Source of the DNA: Chthonomonadaceae bacterium
GTDB lineage: Bacteria; Armatimonadota; Chthonomonadetes; Chthonomonadales; Chthonomonadaceae
DNA length: 58,767 nucleotides
Direction of reading: 5' to 3'
NCBI GenBank assembly: GCA_027459665.1
Contig: DAIDHN010000023.1
Coordinates: 1-58,767, forward strand
This document shows, piece after piece, positions 44,403-53,417 of the stretch (positions within the stretch are counted from its first letter, which is position 1; each line of letters begins with the position of its first letter). The position numbers and the translations under genes were made by a program. The notes beneath the pieces were generated by a model, which had not been told where the DNA came from, searched no databases, and was given only the letters and a program-made list of their open reading frames with translations.

Positions 44403-45046
44403 CTGTCCAGCCTATTCTCCTGGATGGATGCCTGCTGTTCCTGAATGAAACGAGACAGCAGCATCTGGTCGGTACGTGCCATATGTTCAAACCGCAATGC
44501 ACTTACATAGAGAAAAGATTGCGACTGATCATGTTTGGGCTGCAGAGTGCATCGCAGCATCATGCATTCAGCCAGAATCGCCTTACCCGGTTCTGAAAGT
44601 TGAAATTGAACTATCAGAGGAACGCTGCTCAGCAGCAAATGGTCTGAGAGCATACGCATCCCTCCCAGGCTAATGTCTAGTGTTCGACCGCATTCTCCTA
44701 ACACTGGTATTTTTTGCGGGGCTTCTTCAAGTGATATGCCGGGAACATATAAAACCTGCAAGTCTATACTAATGCGAACCGATCGGCGGCGCTGTATAAC
44801 GCAAACTGGTGCCGCCCTAATCAAAACCACTCTCTCTTTTCTGGAAATAACCTCTGTATGCATCTCATATTTTTTGTCAGGAGTATAACAGCAAAGTGAG
44901 ATTTTACTTCCAGGCTCAAACAGAGATTCATCACTCTCTGGCAGCTGAAGCATTATGCGCTGCGCATCGCTGTGTAGAATCACTCCAAAAAAATAGGAGA
45001 CGTGCTTTTCTATACTGATCTGAACCTGCTCTCCACAAGAGAACAT
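44399..45046 (-). CDS. PilZ-domain c-di-GMP receptor
   Basis: About 215 residues from the ATG at 45046 with GAGAGG six bases upstream (GTG one codon earlier is possible). An N-terminal YcgR-like beta domain precedes the PilZ domain, whose motif QRRRSVRIS (RxxxR type) and DISLGGM (D/N-x-S-x2-G) are intact, so c-di-GMP binding is expected. It overlaps the diguanylate cyclase by ATGA, making a producer/receptor pair. Output is probably motility (PilT and flagellin are in the window) but this is inference. A palindrome CCTCCT-ctatac-AGGAGG at about 45069-45086 precedes it. Confidence 0.85.
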   Translation of the reverse strand: MFSCGEQVQISIEKHVSYFFGVILHSDAQRIMLQLPESDESLFEPGSKISLCCYTPDKKYEMHTEVISRKERVVLIRAAPVCVIQRRRSVRISIDLQVLYVPGISLEEAPQKIPVLGECGRTLDISLGGMRMLSDHLLLSSVPLIVQFQLSEPGKAILAECMMLRCTLQPKHDQSQSFLYVSALRFEHMARTDQMLLSRFIQEQQASIQENRLDR

Positions 45047-45227
45047 CACAAGCCTCTCAATCTTTTTCCTCCTCTATACAGGAGGGCATTGAACAACAAT
45101 TCCAGGTGTTGCACCATTATCGGGTAGTAACTGTGGTAAATTCATATTTTGCGCACACTTTTTTTCAAGAAACTGCATGCAATCAGGTACACTCAATTAG
45201 TCAATTAGTAGATATGATGGGGAGCAT

Positions 45228-46766
45228 ATGGTGAGGTTACGTGTAAATTCGATGCTGTCTGCCCTGGCGTTGTTTTTTGTGGCAGCATCCTCTTTGTGCT
45301 CAAACGCACAGCATGCACAGTCAGGGCAAACAGGTAAAACATCACTCTACAACAGAGGAGTAAGGCTGTTCAATCAAGACAGGTTAGATGCGGCAAGAAC
45401 AGTATTTCTCAAGCTCCTTGCGAAAAACCCGCACGATTTATCCACACTCTCTTATCTGGGGCTGATTGCACTGCGACAAACCAGATATGCCGACGCTGTT
45501 TCTCCGCTTGAGCAAATAGTACAGGCTAAACCAAATCTAGTCTCCTCTCATATCAATTTGGGCAACGCATACCAGGGGCTGAAAAGATACTCTGATGCAG
45601 AACACCAATTCGAACTGGCTCTGCATATTCAACCCAATTCTGTGAGTGCCGGGTATGATCTTGCCAGCGTATATTTTCAAACAAAACAATACCACAAGGC
45701 AGTTGCACAGTATAGAAAAGTCGCAGCGCAGTCACCAAAAGACCCCGATATTCAAAACAATCTGGGGGTAGCCCTGCAGGCGGCAGGCAACCTCACAGGT
45801 GCAGAACGGGCCTATGCAAAAGCGGCTGCACTGGCGCCCCGCAACAGCTCATATCAAATCAACCTTGCGCTTGCCTTGCAACAGCTGGCTCTGAAAAAGA
45901 AAAGCCTGGGGCAGACAAGACAATACATGGCCTATCAAAAAAATTCACTCACAGCGCTGCACCAGGCTGTTGAATACGCTCCTTCAGATTACCGCATCTC
46001 TGAAATATATGCAGAAGCACTCGAAAATTCGGGGGCATTCTCAATGGCACTCGCACAATATCAGCACACACATGCTCTAGAACCCACCCTGTTTGAGCCT
46101 GTTTACCGCACCGCACTTCTGCAGGCACGCATGGGGCAGATGCAAACTGCCTCCTCTACCATTCAGAATGCGCTGTTGATACGTCCTACCGACATCAATG
46201 CTCTTCAGCTTGCAGGCTACCTGCAGTATTCACTCCACCGCTATTCACAAGCTGTTAAAACGTACGACAAACTGATAACTCTCGCACCAGACAACACCGC
46301 AGCATGGATCAACCTGGGCGCCGCCCTGCAGGAAAATGGAGACCTTGCTACAGTGCTTTCTGTGTTGCAAGCTGCAAAACAGCATGATATAAAAGGCGCC
46401 AGCATCGCATCACTCTACCTGGCAGCTGCCACACTCTATCTGAACAAAGGCGACAACGCATCCCTCAAGCTCGCACTCGATAATCTGCAAAATGCAATTG
46501 TACAATCTCCAAACAACGCCTCAGCATACAACACAATCGGACTGGTGCAAAAAAAACTGGGAATGCTCAATGCTGCGCTTACTTCATTTCTGAGGGCTAC
46601 CGCTCTTAGCCCAAGAAACTCAGATTTCTACAACAACCTGGGCGTGGTCTATGAGGCAAGAGGAGACTATCACCTTGCCAGAGTTGCCTACAAAAAAGCA
46701 TTGGCACTCAACAAAGGCAATCAGCAGGCAGCCATCAATATCAAAAAACTGGGGAACCTTCATTGA
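45228..46766 (+). CDS. Secreted TPR-repeat protein
   Basis: 512 residues. The signal peptide (MLSALALFFVAASSLCSNAQ) is followed by about twelve TPR units covering the rest of the protein (for example YNRGVRLFNQDRLDAARTVFLKLLAKNP and YNNLGVVYEARGDYHLARVAYKKALALN). GGGGAG lies close before the ATG. It is probably a periplasmic or outer-envelope scaffold. Its stop overlaps the next gene start (TTGA), and it begins the run that includes ispE and panD, perhaps only by transcriptional linkage. The region 45050-45227 in front holds a repeated AATTAGT. Confidence 0.85.
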   Translation: MVRLRVNSMLSALALFFVAASSLCSNAQHAQSGQTGKTSLYNRGVRLFNQDRLDAARTVFLKLLAKNPHDLSTLSYLGLIALRQTRYADAVSPLEQIVQAKPNLVSSHINLGNAYQGLKRYSDAEHQFELALHIQPNSVSAGYDLASVYFQTKQYHKAVAQYRKVAAQSPKDPDIQNNLGVALQAAGNLTGAERAYAKAAALAPRNSSYQINLALALQQLALKKKSLGQTRQYMAYQKNSLTALHQAVEYAPSDYRISEIYAEALENSGAFSMALAQYQHTHALEPTLFEPVYRTALLQARMGQMQTASSTIQNALLIRPTDINALQLAGYLQYSLHRYSQAVKTYDKLITLAPDNTAAWINLGAALQENGDLATVLSVLQAAKQHDIKGASIASLYLAAATLYLNKGDNASLKLALDNLQNAIVQSPNNASAYNTIGLVQKKLGMLNAALTSFLRATALSPRNSDFYNNLGVVYEARGDYHLARVAYKKALALNKGNQQAAINIKKLGNLH

Positions 46767-47956
46767 GAGCTGCCTATGCATTCATCGCAGCCCTGCTCGT
46801 CGGGTTGGCAGTACAGTGCAGCGCTCAAACACAGTCTCCTCCCTCTCTTAAAGTACTCTACTTTGGGCCGCCGGGTGGATACTCTGTTGTCAACCAGGCA
46901 CTTCAGTTACTCTGCGTATTGGAAAACAATGGCAGCACACCGCTCAACGCTTCTGCCATTCAGCTGCAATGCATTCCATTAACCGGCCTTGCCTATGCCA
47001 GCGGCAATACTCTGCCTGTCTTACCCGCACTACAGCCGGGGCAGGAGGCTGTAAGCATGTGGTCATTTCCACCTATCTCTGGCGGAGGTTATCCCAATGC
47101 TGCTCTTTTGCTTAAACCGCTCTCGAAACAGCCTCCAGTAAACATTCTTACTCCTGCGCTTATCTCAGCGCCGCTGCTGCTCAACTCAGCTCCTCACTTT
47201 GGCACCTCTATACCAGATACTTCAAAAAATCCAGATGCAAACATACTGCAGCATTCAGCGATTATCGCAGACAATCTGATTGCCCTACATATATCACCCT
47301 GTACCAACAATACGCCATTCGCCCTAATCGCGTTAAAACCTGCAGCACTATGGCAGACATCTGCACATCTCGCCCCTTTGCTGCGAATGAAAACGGCAAG
47401 AAGAGGGCAGATAACATGGTGGCATTTGTTTGTTTGGCACAGCACAAAAGTTCAACACTCCGCCAGTGAGGCAGACCTTGTATTGAATGGCAAAATTGGA
47501 CGCCTGTGGAAAGCACACATCGTTTTTAAGGTAATTCAGAACAGTTCTGTACTGCGCTGCAAAATATTGCTTGAAACACTCAAAAACGTTCAGTGCAGTT
47601 CTATCGAACTGCCGGTACTATGGAATGATGCTGCCAGCACGTCACTGCCTCCATCAAACGGTACTCTTCAGGTGAAACAGAAAAAAGTCATCAGCTTCCC
47701 AGCCAGTGCACGCATGGCGGTTTCTACCTGTAATTCAACCTGGCAGGCACTTGCATGGGGTGCAACGCCTCCTGCAAGTGGCTGGCAGTGGAAGCGCATA
47801 CCATCTCTGCAGCAACAAAGAGCCGGTGTGCGATGGAATGCACTGCCGGGCACACAGTTTTTTCCAAAAGGTTCTCGTATTACATTGGCTTTTCATATCA
47901 TCACACGCCCTGCAGCTTTGCCCCTGCAAGATATTCTCGCCCTTCAAATACCCTGA
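46763..47956 (+). CDS. Secreted hypothetical protein with CARDB-like N-terminal domain
   Basis: 397 residues if it starts at the TTG at 46763, which overlaps the TPR stop. The signal peptide is AFIAALLVGLAVQCSAQ. Residues about 28-120 (LKVLYFGPPGGY, VLENNGSTPLNASAIQLQC, LQPGQEAVSMWSF) look like an Ig-type CARDB or NPCBM-associated beta-sandwich. The remainder (IADNLIALHISPC, NGKIGRLWKAHIVFK, LRCKILLETLKNVQCSSIELP) is a beta-rich domain I cannot assign. It is translationally coupled to the secreted TPR protein, so the two may work together at the cell surface. Confidence 0.75.
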   Translation: MRAAYAFIAALLVGLAVQCSAQTQSPPSLKVLYFGPPGGYSVVNQALQLLCVLENNGSTPLNASAIQLQCIPLTGLAYASGNTLPVLPALQPGQEAVSMWSFPPISGGGYPNAALLLKPLSKQPPVNILTPALISAPLLLNSAPHFGTSIPDTSKNPDANILQHSAIIADNLIALHISPCTNNTPFALIALKPAALWQTSAHLAPLLRMKTARRGQITWWHLFVWHSTKVQHSASEADLVLNGKIGRLWKAHIVFKVIQNSSVLRCKILLETLKNVQCSSIELPVLWNDAASTSLPPSNGTLQVKQKKVISFPASARMAVSTCNSTWQALAWGATPPASGWQWKRIPSLQQQRAGVRWNALPGTQFFPKGSRITLAFHIITRPAALPLQDILALQIP

Positions 47957-48856
47957 ATGAATATAACTGCAAAAGCCTGTGCCAAAATAAACCTTACTCT
48001 TGATGTGTATAGCAAAAGAGAAGACGGATACCACTCACTTTCCAGCATCATGCAAAGCATCTCACTGCATGACATACTGCAGGTGTGTCTTGCAGAGAAA
48101 CCAGGCATTCATTTCAAGTGCGAAGCGCCAAACCAGCCAAACGTACCATCCGGTGAAGATAACCTGGCAGTGAAAGCAGCTCTGCTCGTATTAGAGTGGG
48201 CGCAAAACAGACACATACACATTCAGGGGGGGATAGACATAATGCTGCATAAAAACATCCCTTCACAGGCGGGTCTGGGGGGAGGAAGCAGCGATGCCGC
48301 TGCCGCAATTGCTGCAGTAAATTCTCTGCTTCATCTGCAAATGCCCCAGACAGACCTGCTGCAAACTGCTGCATTGCTCGGTTCAGATGTACCTTTTTTT
48401 CTATTGTCGGGTACTGTACTGGCGCAGGGCAGAGGTGAGAAACTTACTCCCCTGCCAGATCTGCCTGTACTCAATCTGGTAGTTGTTAAGCCAGATAACA
48501 ATGTGCCTACGGCATGGGCCTATCAGCAGCTGGATGCCGTGCCGCAGCGATACTCACACAGAGCAACAGCACGTGCCGAAAAAGCAATCAATGAGCAGAA
48601 CATAATACGCCTGCTTCAGTGTATGAGCAATGATTTCGAACAACCTGTTTTCACCCACATGCCGGCGCTTGCCATTGTACAGGATGATATGAGAATGGCC
48701 GGGCTGCAGCCTGTACATCTTTGCGGCAGCGGCAGCGCCTTGTTTGGAATAGCTGCAGACCAGGCAGCGGCAGAAAAAAGCGCCGCTCTGCTGCAGAAAC
48801 GATATGCTCAGGTGTACACCGCACATACGCTCACACGTGAACAGGCATCTGTATGA
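47957..48856 (+). CDS. ispE: 4-diphosphocytidyl-2-C-methyl-D-erythritol kinase
   Basis: 299 residues of the GHMP kinase family. CAKINLTLDVYSKREDGYH at the N-terminus, the ATP loop IPSQAGLGGGSSDAAAA and the C-terminal LCGSGSALFGI are diagnostic of IspE. It phosphorylates CDP-methylerythritol in the MEP isoprenoid pathway, which also supplies MiaA's donor and the menaquinone tail. The ATG follows the previous stop directly (TGAATG). Confidence 0.96.
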   Translation: MNITAKACAKINLTLDVYSKREDGYHSLSSIMQSISLHDILQVCLAEKPGIHFKCEAPNQPNVPSGEDNLAVKAALLVLEWAQNRHIHIQGGIDIMLHKNIPSQAGLGGGSSDAAAAIAAVNSLLHLQMPQTDLLQTAALLGSDVPFFLLSGTVLAQGRGEKLTPLPDLPVLNLVVVKPDNNVPTAWAYQQLDAVPQRYSHRATARAEKAINEQNIIRLLQCMSNDFEQPVFTHMPALAIVQDDMRMAGLQPVHLCGSGSALFGIAADQAAAEKSAALLQKRYAQVYTAHTLTREQASV

Positions 48857-49620
48857 CGCAAACTTGCAATATTCCGGTCATAGTTCTAGCAGGAGGTACA
48901 GCCAAGCCCGAACTGCAGCAGGTTATAGGCGTGCCTGTCAGGGCGCTTGCTCAATTTCAGGGCAAAACCCTCATTCAGGCTGTGCTGGATGCATTGCAGC
49001 CTTATTTCAGCAATATATTCGTCATAGGCAGCCTGCCAGACATGCCAGGGTGTACAATGCTTCCAGACCTCGGCAGCTTTACCGAAAATCTATTCGAGGG
49101 GTTGCTTGCAGCGCAAGAAGCACCTTATTGCATTATTGCAACCGCCGATCTGCCATTTCTGCAGCAAGAAATGGTACAGCAGTTTCTGCATGACAGCCTT
49201 GCGCTCGCCCAGGCAAATAATGCTGCGCTAGTTTGGCCAATTGTACCGGTAGAACTCTGTCAACAGCGTTTCCCAGGCATAAGGCGCACTTCACTCAAGC
49301 TAAAAGAAGGCAGATTTACGGGAGGTAACCTGGCGCTGATAAAAACAAGCGAGATGTTGCAGTGTCGAAGCATAGTAACACAGGCTTACCAGGCGCGTAA
49401 AAGCCCTCTGCGACTCGCTTCTATGCTCGGGGGCAAAACTGTACTGCAGCTTATCCTCAGCCAGTGTCTTGCCCCTCGCATAATGAGTATAATCTCGCTT
49501 GAAAAGGCAGTTTCCAGGCTCATTGGCGCAAACTCATCTGCATTACTTTCTGCACACCCTGAAATTGCAACTGATCTGGATCGACCGTCTGACTTTCAGG
49601 CTTTTAGGCTAAAACCATGA
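48853..49620 (+). CDS. MobA-like nucleotidyltransferase family protein
   Basis: 255 residues with the NTP-transferase start VIVLAGGTAKPELQQV, FIIGSL-like strand VIGSLPDMPG, the metal-site IIATADLPFLQ and a TGGNLALIKT region. The glycine-rich loop is atypical of MobA (no SSRMG), so cofactor guanylylation is uncertain and other activities (MEP-pathway or lipid-linked sugar nucleotide) are possible. Overlaps ispE by ATGA and the next gene by ATGA. No signal peptide. Confidence 0.75.
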   Translation: MTQTCNIPVIVLAGGTAKPELQQVIGVPVRALAQFQGKTLIQAVLDALQPYFSNIFVIGSLPDMPGCTMLPDLGSFTENLFEGLLAAQEAPYCIIATADLPFLQQEMVQQFLHDSLALAQANNAALVWPIVPVELCQQRFPGIRRTSLKLKEGRFTGGNLALIKTSEMLQCRSIVTQAYQARKSPLRLASMLGGKTVLQLILSQCLAPRIMSIISLEKAVSRLIGANSSALLSAHPEIATDLDRPSDFQAFRLKP

Positions 49621-50453
49621 ACCTAATACCACAACACAACAACGCTGCAAAAACAATCTCTTCTATCGTCAGTGAATTGGAACAACAGTTTTGCTTAACT
49701 CTCTGCTTTGCTATGAAAAATCTGCAAACTGGAACCGTGCTTCAACACAATCCGCATGAACCTTGTAAATCTGCCAGCATCATCAAACTTCCCATACTCG
49801 TTCACATCGCTATGGCGGTATATGAAGGGGAACTGAACTGGTATCAGCCTATTCTGCTCAATGAAGCTGAAAAAGTAGCGGGGTCTGGAGTTCTTTCTCA
49901 ACTTTGCGCCGGCCTCGAACTTACACTGAAAGATGTCTGCATGCTGATGACGATCGTTTCAGACAATACTGCTACGAATATGCTGATTGAACTGCTGGGT
50001 AAATCCGTTGTCAACCAGCGCATGAGAAAGCTGGGACTGCAAAAAACTACTCTCTTCAGAAAGGCTTACAGTCCTGACAACGAGGAAAGCAAACTTTTCG
50101 GTCTCGGCGTAACTACACCAGATGAGATGATACGATTACTCACCCTGCTGCACAGCAGCGACCATATCCCTGCAGCAGCCGCAATGTCTGTGGTTGAATT
50201 TCTAAAAAGACAACAGTGTCGAGATTCTATCCCGCGCTTTCTGTCTGATACATGGGGCTACGCAGGGAAAACAGGCGCGCTAGACAGCGTACGCAATGAT
50301 GTGGCAATAGTGACTAGCCCAGAAGGCGTCAATTATGCATTGGCGGTATTCACCCAGGACATCAAGGAGATACTCTGGACGCCTGAAAACGCTGGAGAAC
50401 TTGCCATCGCACATCTGGCACATATCCTGCTGAATGAGTTTGCCAACCTGTAA
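49617..50453 (+). CDS. Cytosolic-looking class A beta-lactamase-fold serine hydrolase
   Basis: 278 residues. SIIK (S54-K57) is the active-site SxxK, SDN is at 115-117 and KTG at 218-220, the three elements of penicillin-recognising enzymes. The class A Glu166 omega-loop (ExxN) is not obvious; the region reads SPDNEESK. No signal peptide is seen, so it is either intracellular or exported by another route. Its likely job is peptidase/esterase activity related to cell-wall peptides rather than drug resistance. ATGA overlap with the gene before it. Confidence 0.82.
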   Translation: MNLIPQHNNAAKTISSIVSELEQQFCLTLCFAMKNLQTGTVLQHNPHEPCKSASIIKLPILVHIAMAVYEGELNWYQPILLNEAEKVAGSGVLSQLCAGLELTLKDVCMLMTIVSDNTATNMLIELLGKSVVNQRMRKLGLQKTTLFRKAYSPDNEESKLFGLGVTTPDEMIRLLTLLHSSDHIPAAAAMSVVEFLKRQQCRDSIPRFLSDTWGYAGKTGALDSVRNDVAIVTSPEGVNYALAVFTQDIKEILWTPENAGELAIAHLAHILLNEFANL

Positions 50454-50489
50454 CTCTGATAATAATGAAAAGGATGTACTCGTCTTATG

Positions 50490-50834
50490 ATGCTCAGAAC
50501 CATGATGAAAAGCAAAATACACAGGGCTACTATTACAGATGCAAATGTAAATTATGTAGGCAGTATTTCCATAGATGCACTTCTGCTGGAAAAAGCAGAC
50601 CTGCTGCCTGGGGAACTTGTACACGTCTGGAATGTTAATAATGGAGAGAGATTTGAAACCTATATACTCGAAGGTGCCCCAGATTCAGGGCAGGTTGTAG
50701 TGAATGGAGCAGCTGCACGCAAGGTAAGCACTGGCGACATTGTAATCATAACCGCCTTCTGCCTGACAGATCAACCTGTGACACCTCAATCTATTCTTGT
50801 GGATGAAAACAATAAATATGTCCGCTATCTCTGA
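50490..50834 (+). CDS. panD: Aspartate 1-decarboxylase
   Basis: About 114 residues. An ATG-ATG pair starts it; taking the second Met puts the self-cleavage site at G24-S25 (YVGSISID), exactly as in E. coli, so I chose 50490. WNVNNGERFETY and VVNGAAARKVSTGDIVIITAF are conserved. The pyruvoyl enzyme makes beta-alanine for pantothenate/CoA. AAAAGGATG lies about 12 bases upstream of the first ATG. Confidence 0.96.
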   Translation: MLRTMMKSKIHRATITDANVNYVGSISIDALLLEKADLLPGELVHVWNVNNGERFETYILEGAPDSGQVVVNGAAARKVSTGDIVIITAFCLTDQPVTPQSILVDENNKYVRYL

Positions 50835-51570
50835 TATGAACTACAACGGTCCTCTTCTTTACGCAATCGGTGATATTCACGGACAGTATAACCAGCTGAG
50901 AGTGCTGCTTGCAACCCTGCTCAAAAAAATCAAGCCGGAAGACCAGTTGATCTTCCTGGGAGACTATATCGACCGCGGGGGGGAAACTGCTCAGGTGCTG
51001 GAGTGCCTGATTGAGCTGCAGCAGAATCGACCGGAAACTATATTCCTGCGAGGTAACCATGAACAGCTTATGCTGGATGCTATGGAGTGCATTGCAGACA
51101 ACGGCGACATTCAGTTGAATATAGAACTGATGCACTGGCTGCAAAACGGCGGGCTTGATACTCTGAAGTCATACAGCATAGAAAATATAGACAGACTGCC
51201 GCGCCTTATCCCTTTACACCACCTCTCTTTTCTCAAAGAAACTGCTTTTGAATACGAAACACGCTACTTTCACTTTGTTCATGCCGGATTGCTGCCGCCA
51301 GGTGCATCCTGGAGCGGTGAAGAAGATGGATTAGACCCCAGACTATGGATTAGAGAACCTTTTCTTTCTTACCGCCCACTGTTCAAAGGGAGAACGGTTG
51401 TATTTGGCCATACCCCTCAGCTTTCAGGGAAACCGCTGGTTGAACACAACAAAATCGGCATAGATACAGCAGCTGTCTTTGGCGGGCCGCTCACCGCAGT
51501 CGCCCTTCCAGATGAAGGCCTGAAAAGCGCCAAATGCAAACCTCTTTTCTATCAAACACCGCACTGCTAA
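50818..51570 (+). CDS. PPP-family serine/threonine protein phosphatase
   Basis: About 250 residues from the ATG at 50818, which overlaps the panD end by 17 bases; the ATG at 50836 is another option. All metal motifs are present: GDIHG, GDYIDRGG, RGNHEQ, FVHAGL and FGHTPQ, as in PrpA/PrpE bacterial phosphoprotein phosphatases (or Ap4A hydrolases). It is cytosolic. The last gene of the 45.2-51.6 kb row; a hairpin region follows. Confidence 0.9.
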   Translation: MSAISDMNYNGPLLYAIGDIHGQYNQLRVLLATLLKKIKPEDQLIFLGDYIDRGGETAQVLECLIELQQNRPETIFLRGNHEQLMLDAMECIADNGDIQLNIELMHWLQNGGLDTLKSYSIENIDRLPRLIPLHHLSFLKETAFEYETRYFHFVHAGLLPPGASWSGEEDGLDPRLWIREPFLSYRPLFKGRTVVFGHTPQLSGKPLVEHNKIGIDTAAVFGGPLTAVALPDEGLKSAKCKPLFYQTPHC

Positions 51571-51590
51571 CACATTGATTTCATCTCGCA

Positions 51591-51669
51591 GCACAGCAAG
51601 GCGCTGCCTCGCAGATGCTGTGCATAAAAGAATGCCCGCCACACTGCTCAGTATATGACAGGCATTCTT
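51591..51669. terminator. Two hairpins between convergent phosphatase and epimerase genes
   Basis: First hairpin: GCACAGCA (51591-51598) pairs with TGCTGTGC (51616-51623). Second: AAGAATGCC (51628-51636) pairs with GGCATTCTT (51661-51669), 9 bp, with TTCTT or TTCTTTTAT on the two strands. Together they probably end transcription from both directions. Confidence 0.65.
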
Positions 51670-51704
51670 CTTAGATAACTGCCCCAAACTAAGAAGCAAT
51701 TTTG

Positions 51705-52598
51705 CTACTTTGCCGAAAAATAGCCAGACTGTTCCATGTCAGCAAGCAAACCAATCTGTTTCGCATTCCAACCCAGTTCTCTCTGGGTCCATACGCTGCT
51801 TGCAGGCGAATCTATGCCGGCAAATAGCGAGAACCAGCCAAAATACTCAGAAACTGCTTCGCCCTGCAGACTTCGAACCGGCAAATTCAAATGCCTGCCA
51901 ATCATGCCGGCAATTTCTCTAAAGGGTATTCCTTCCTCACCCACTGCATGGTAGATCGCACCAGGCGTTCCTTTCTCAAGCGCCAGCCTATAGAGGTGTG
52001 CTGCATCCAGACGATGCACCGCAGGCCATCGATTGTTGCCATTTTCTATAAAAGCTGCCACCCCTTTCTCTCTGGCCAGCTGTATCAAAATCGGCACAAA
52101 ACCATGGTCCCCCTGCCCGTGAACTGTGGGAGGCAGTCGCAAAACCATGGTGTACACCCCCAGTTCACTTAGAAGAGCAGCAGATATTTCGGGTGTTCTT
52201 GGCAATGCGAGAGCAGAGTTGGTGGTGGTTTGTTCTACTGCCAATTCGCCCTGTGAAACCATAGCCAGTCCCGATGTGATCATAATAGGGCGTGCAGTGC
52301 CCTGCAGTACCTCACCCATCGCTGCAATAGCCTTGCGCTCGACTTCTCCATTTTCAACCATTTTCGAAAAATTATGATTGAATGCAGTATGAATCACCCC
52401 GTCTGTACTTTCAACCCCTCTGCGCAGTGCTTCAGTATCTTCCAATGATCCCCTCAGTACATCAACGCCCTGTGCAGCCAGCATAGAAGCAGATGCATCT
52501 GACCTGGCAAGTCCAAGTACACTGTGTCCAGACTGAATCAGCTCAGATACCACTGCAGAACCTACAAAACCAGTGGCGCCAGTAACAAATATTCTCAT
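51705..52598 (-). CDS. NAD-dependent epimerase/dehydratase (NmrA/extended SDR)
   Basis: 297 residues. The dinucleotide motif VTGATGFVGSAV is at the N-terminus, then LEDTEALRRGVESTDGVIHTAFNH, MITSGLAMV and the C-terminal IYHAVGEEGIPFREIA. Canonical YxxxK is missing (no Tyr-x3-Lys after TSGLAM), as in atypical SDRs. GAGGAG precedes the ATG. The gene is divergent from a TetR regulator and shares its repeated operator, so it is likely the regulated target: a small-molecule or xenobiotic reductase. Confidence 0.85.
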   Translation of the reverse strand: MRIFVTGATGFVGSAVVSELIQSGHSVLGLARSDASASMLAAQGVDVLRGSLEDTEALRRGVESTDGVIHTAFNHNFSKMVENGEVERKAIAAMGEVLQGTARPIMITSGLAMVSQGELAVEQTTTNSALALPRTPEISAALLSELGVYTMVLRLPPTVHGQGDHGFVPILIQLAREKGVAAFIENGNNRWPAVHRLDAAHLYRLALEKGTPGAIYHAVGEEGIPFREIAGMIGRHLNLPVRSLQGEAVSEYFGWFSLFAGIDSPASSVWTQRELGWNAKQIGLLADMEQSGYFSAK

Positions 52599-52665
52599 TT
52601 TTTTCTCCTCATGCCTCAGTGAATTTTGTATTCACCAGCAGCGTCTTCTTCAGACATATCTATTC

Positions 52666-52738
52666 AGTAAAGGTATACTCACCTTCAAACAATTCTACGT
52701 GTAAAGTATACCTTTACTTTACCGTAAAGTAAAGGTAT
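52666..52738. promoter_or_regulatory. Array of TetR-type operator half-sites
   Basis: The motif AGTAAAGGTATACT occurs at 52666-52679. Its reverse complement AGTATACCTTTACT is at 52705-52718, and AGTAAAGGTAT is again at 52728-52738. The last two form a perfect 31-base inverted repeat (arms 52708-52722 and 52724-52738, centre 52723). All lie in the divergent gap between the epimerase and the TetR gene. Confidence 0.8.
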
Positions 52739-52745
52739 TGAGGAA

Positions 52746-53396
52746 ATGTTTTCTGATAATGTACCATTCCGTTCGCTCTCAAAAGAAGATAGAAGAACAC
52801 GCATCATATGGGCTGCAAAAAAAGTCTTTCTGAATAAAGGCATTGAAGAGGCTAGCATGGAGGATATTGCACTATCTGCCGGCACCACTAAGCCCACGGT
52901 GTATGCCCATTTCAAATCGAAGGATGAGTTGTTTACCGCCATGCTTGATTTAACCCGGGAAGGCTTTCGGGGATTACTCAGCAGTCCAGCCAAATATTCA
53001 GATGAGCCTGTTGAGGCTGTCACACTCTATTGCGCACGTGTAATAGAGCTTTCAAGTTGGCAGGAGGCAGTAGCATACCAGCGCTTCATGCTAAAAATAC
53101 TAAATCAGATGCCTGAAGCGGTTTGTAACTTCTACCATATACTGTTTGGCCAGGCTGTTACCACCCTCGCAGAATACCTTGACGCGCAAATAATATCGAA
53201 CAATACCTGCCGCGAGGCAGAGCTTCTGCTTTCAGCTACTGCAGGCTGGCAGCTGCTTCGTACATTATACGGCGTAGATTCATCTCATACAGAGCAGCCA
53301 GGCGATTCCCTGCACGAAGGTGCCACCGACATTCAGACTATTCGCGAGGTTGTGCATCGTATTGCCGTAAACTGGAAGCTGAAAAATAAAACATAA
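52746..53396 (+). CDS. TetR-family transcriptional regulator
   Basis: 216 residues. N-terminal helix-turn-helix DRRTRIIWAAKKVFLNKG and ISCAG-type ALSAGTTKPTVYAHFKSKDELF, then a ligand domain. The GAGGAA Shine-Dalgarno is only two bases from the ATG, so either a leaderless mRNA or inefficient initiation; no better in-frame start is close. The adjacent operator array suggests autorepression and repression of the divergent epimerase. Confidence 0.9.
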   Translation: MFSDNVPFRSLSKEDRRTRIIWAAKKVFLNKGIEEASMEDIALSAGTTKPTVYAHFKSKDELFTAMLDLTREGFRGLLSSPAKYSDEPVEAVTLYCARVIELSSWQEAVAYQRFMLKILNQMPEAVCNFYHILFGQAVTTLAEYLDAQIISNNTCREAELLLSATAGWQLLRTLYGVDSSHTEQPGDSLHEGATDIQTIREVVHRIAVNWKLKNKT

Positions 53397-53417
53397 CTGC
53401 CTGCCTGCTGCGTGGTA

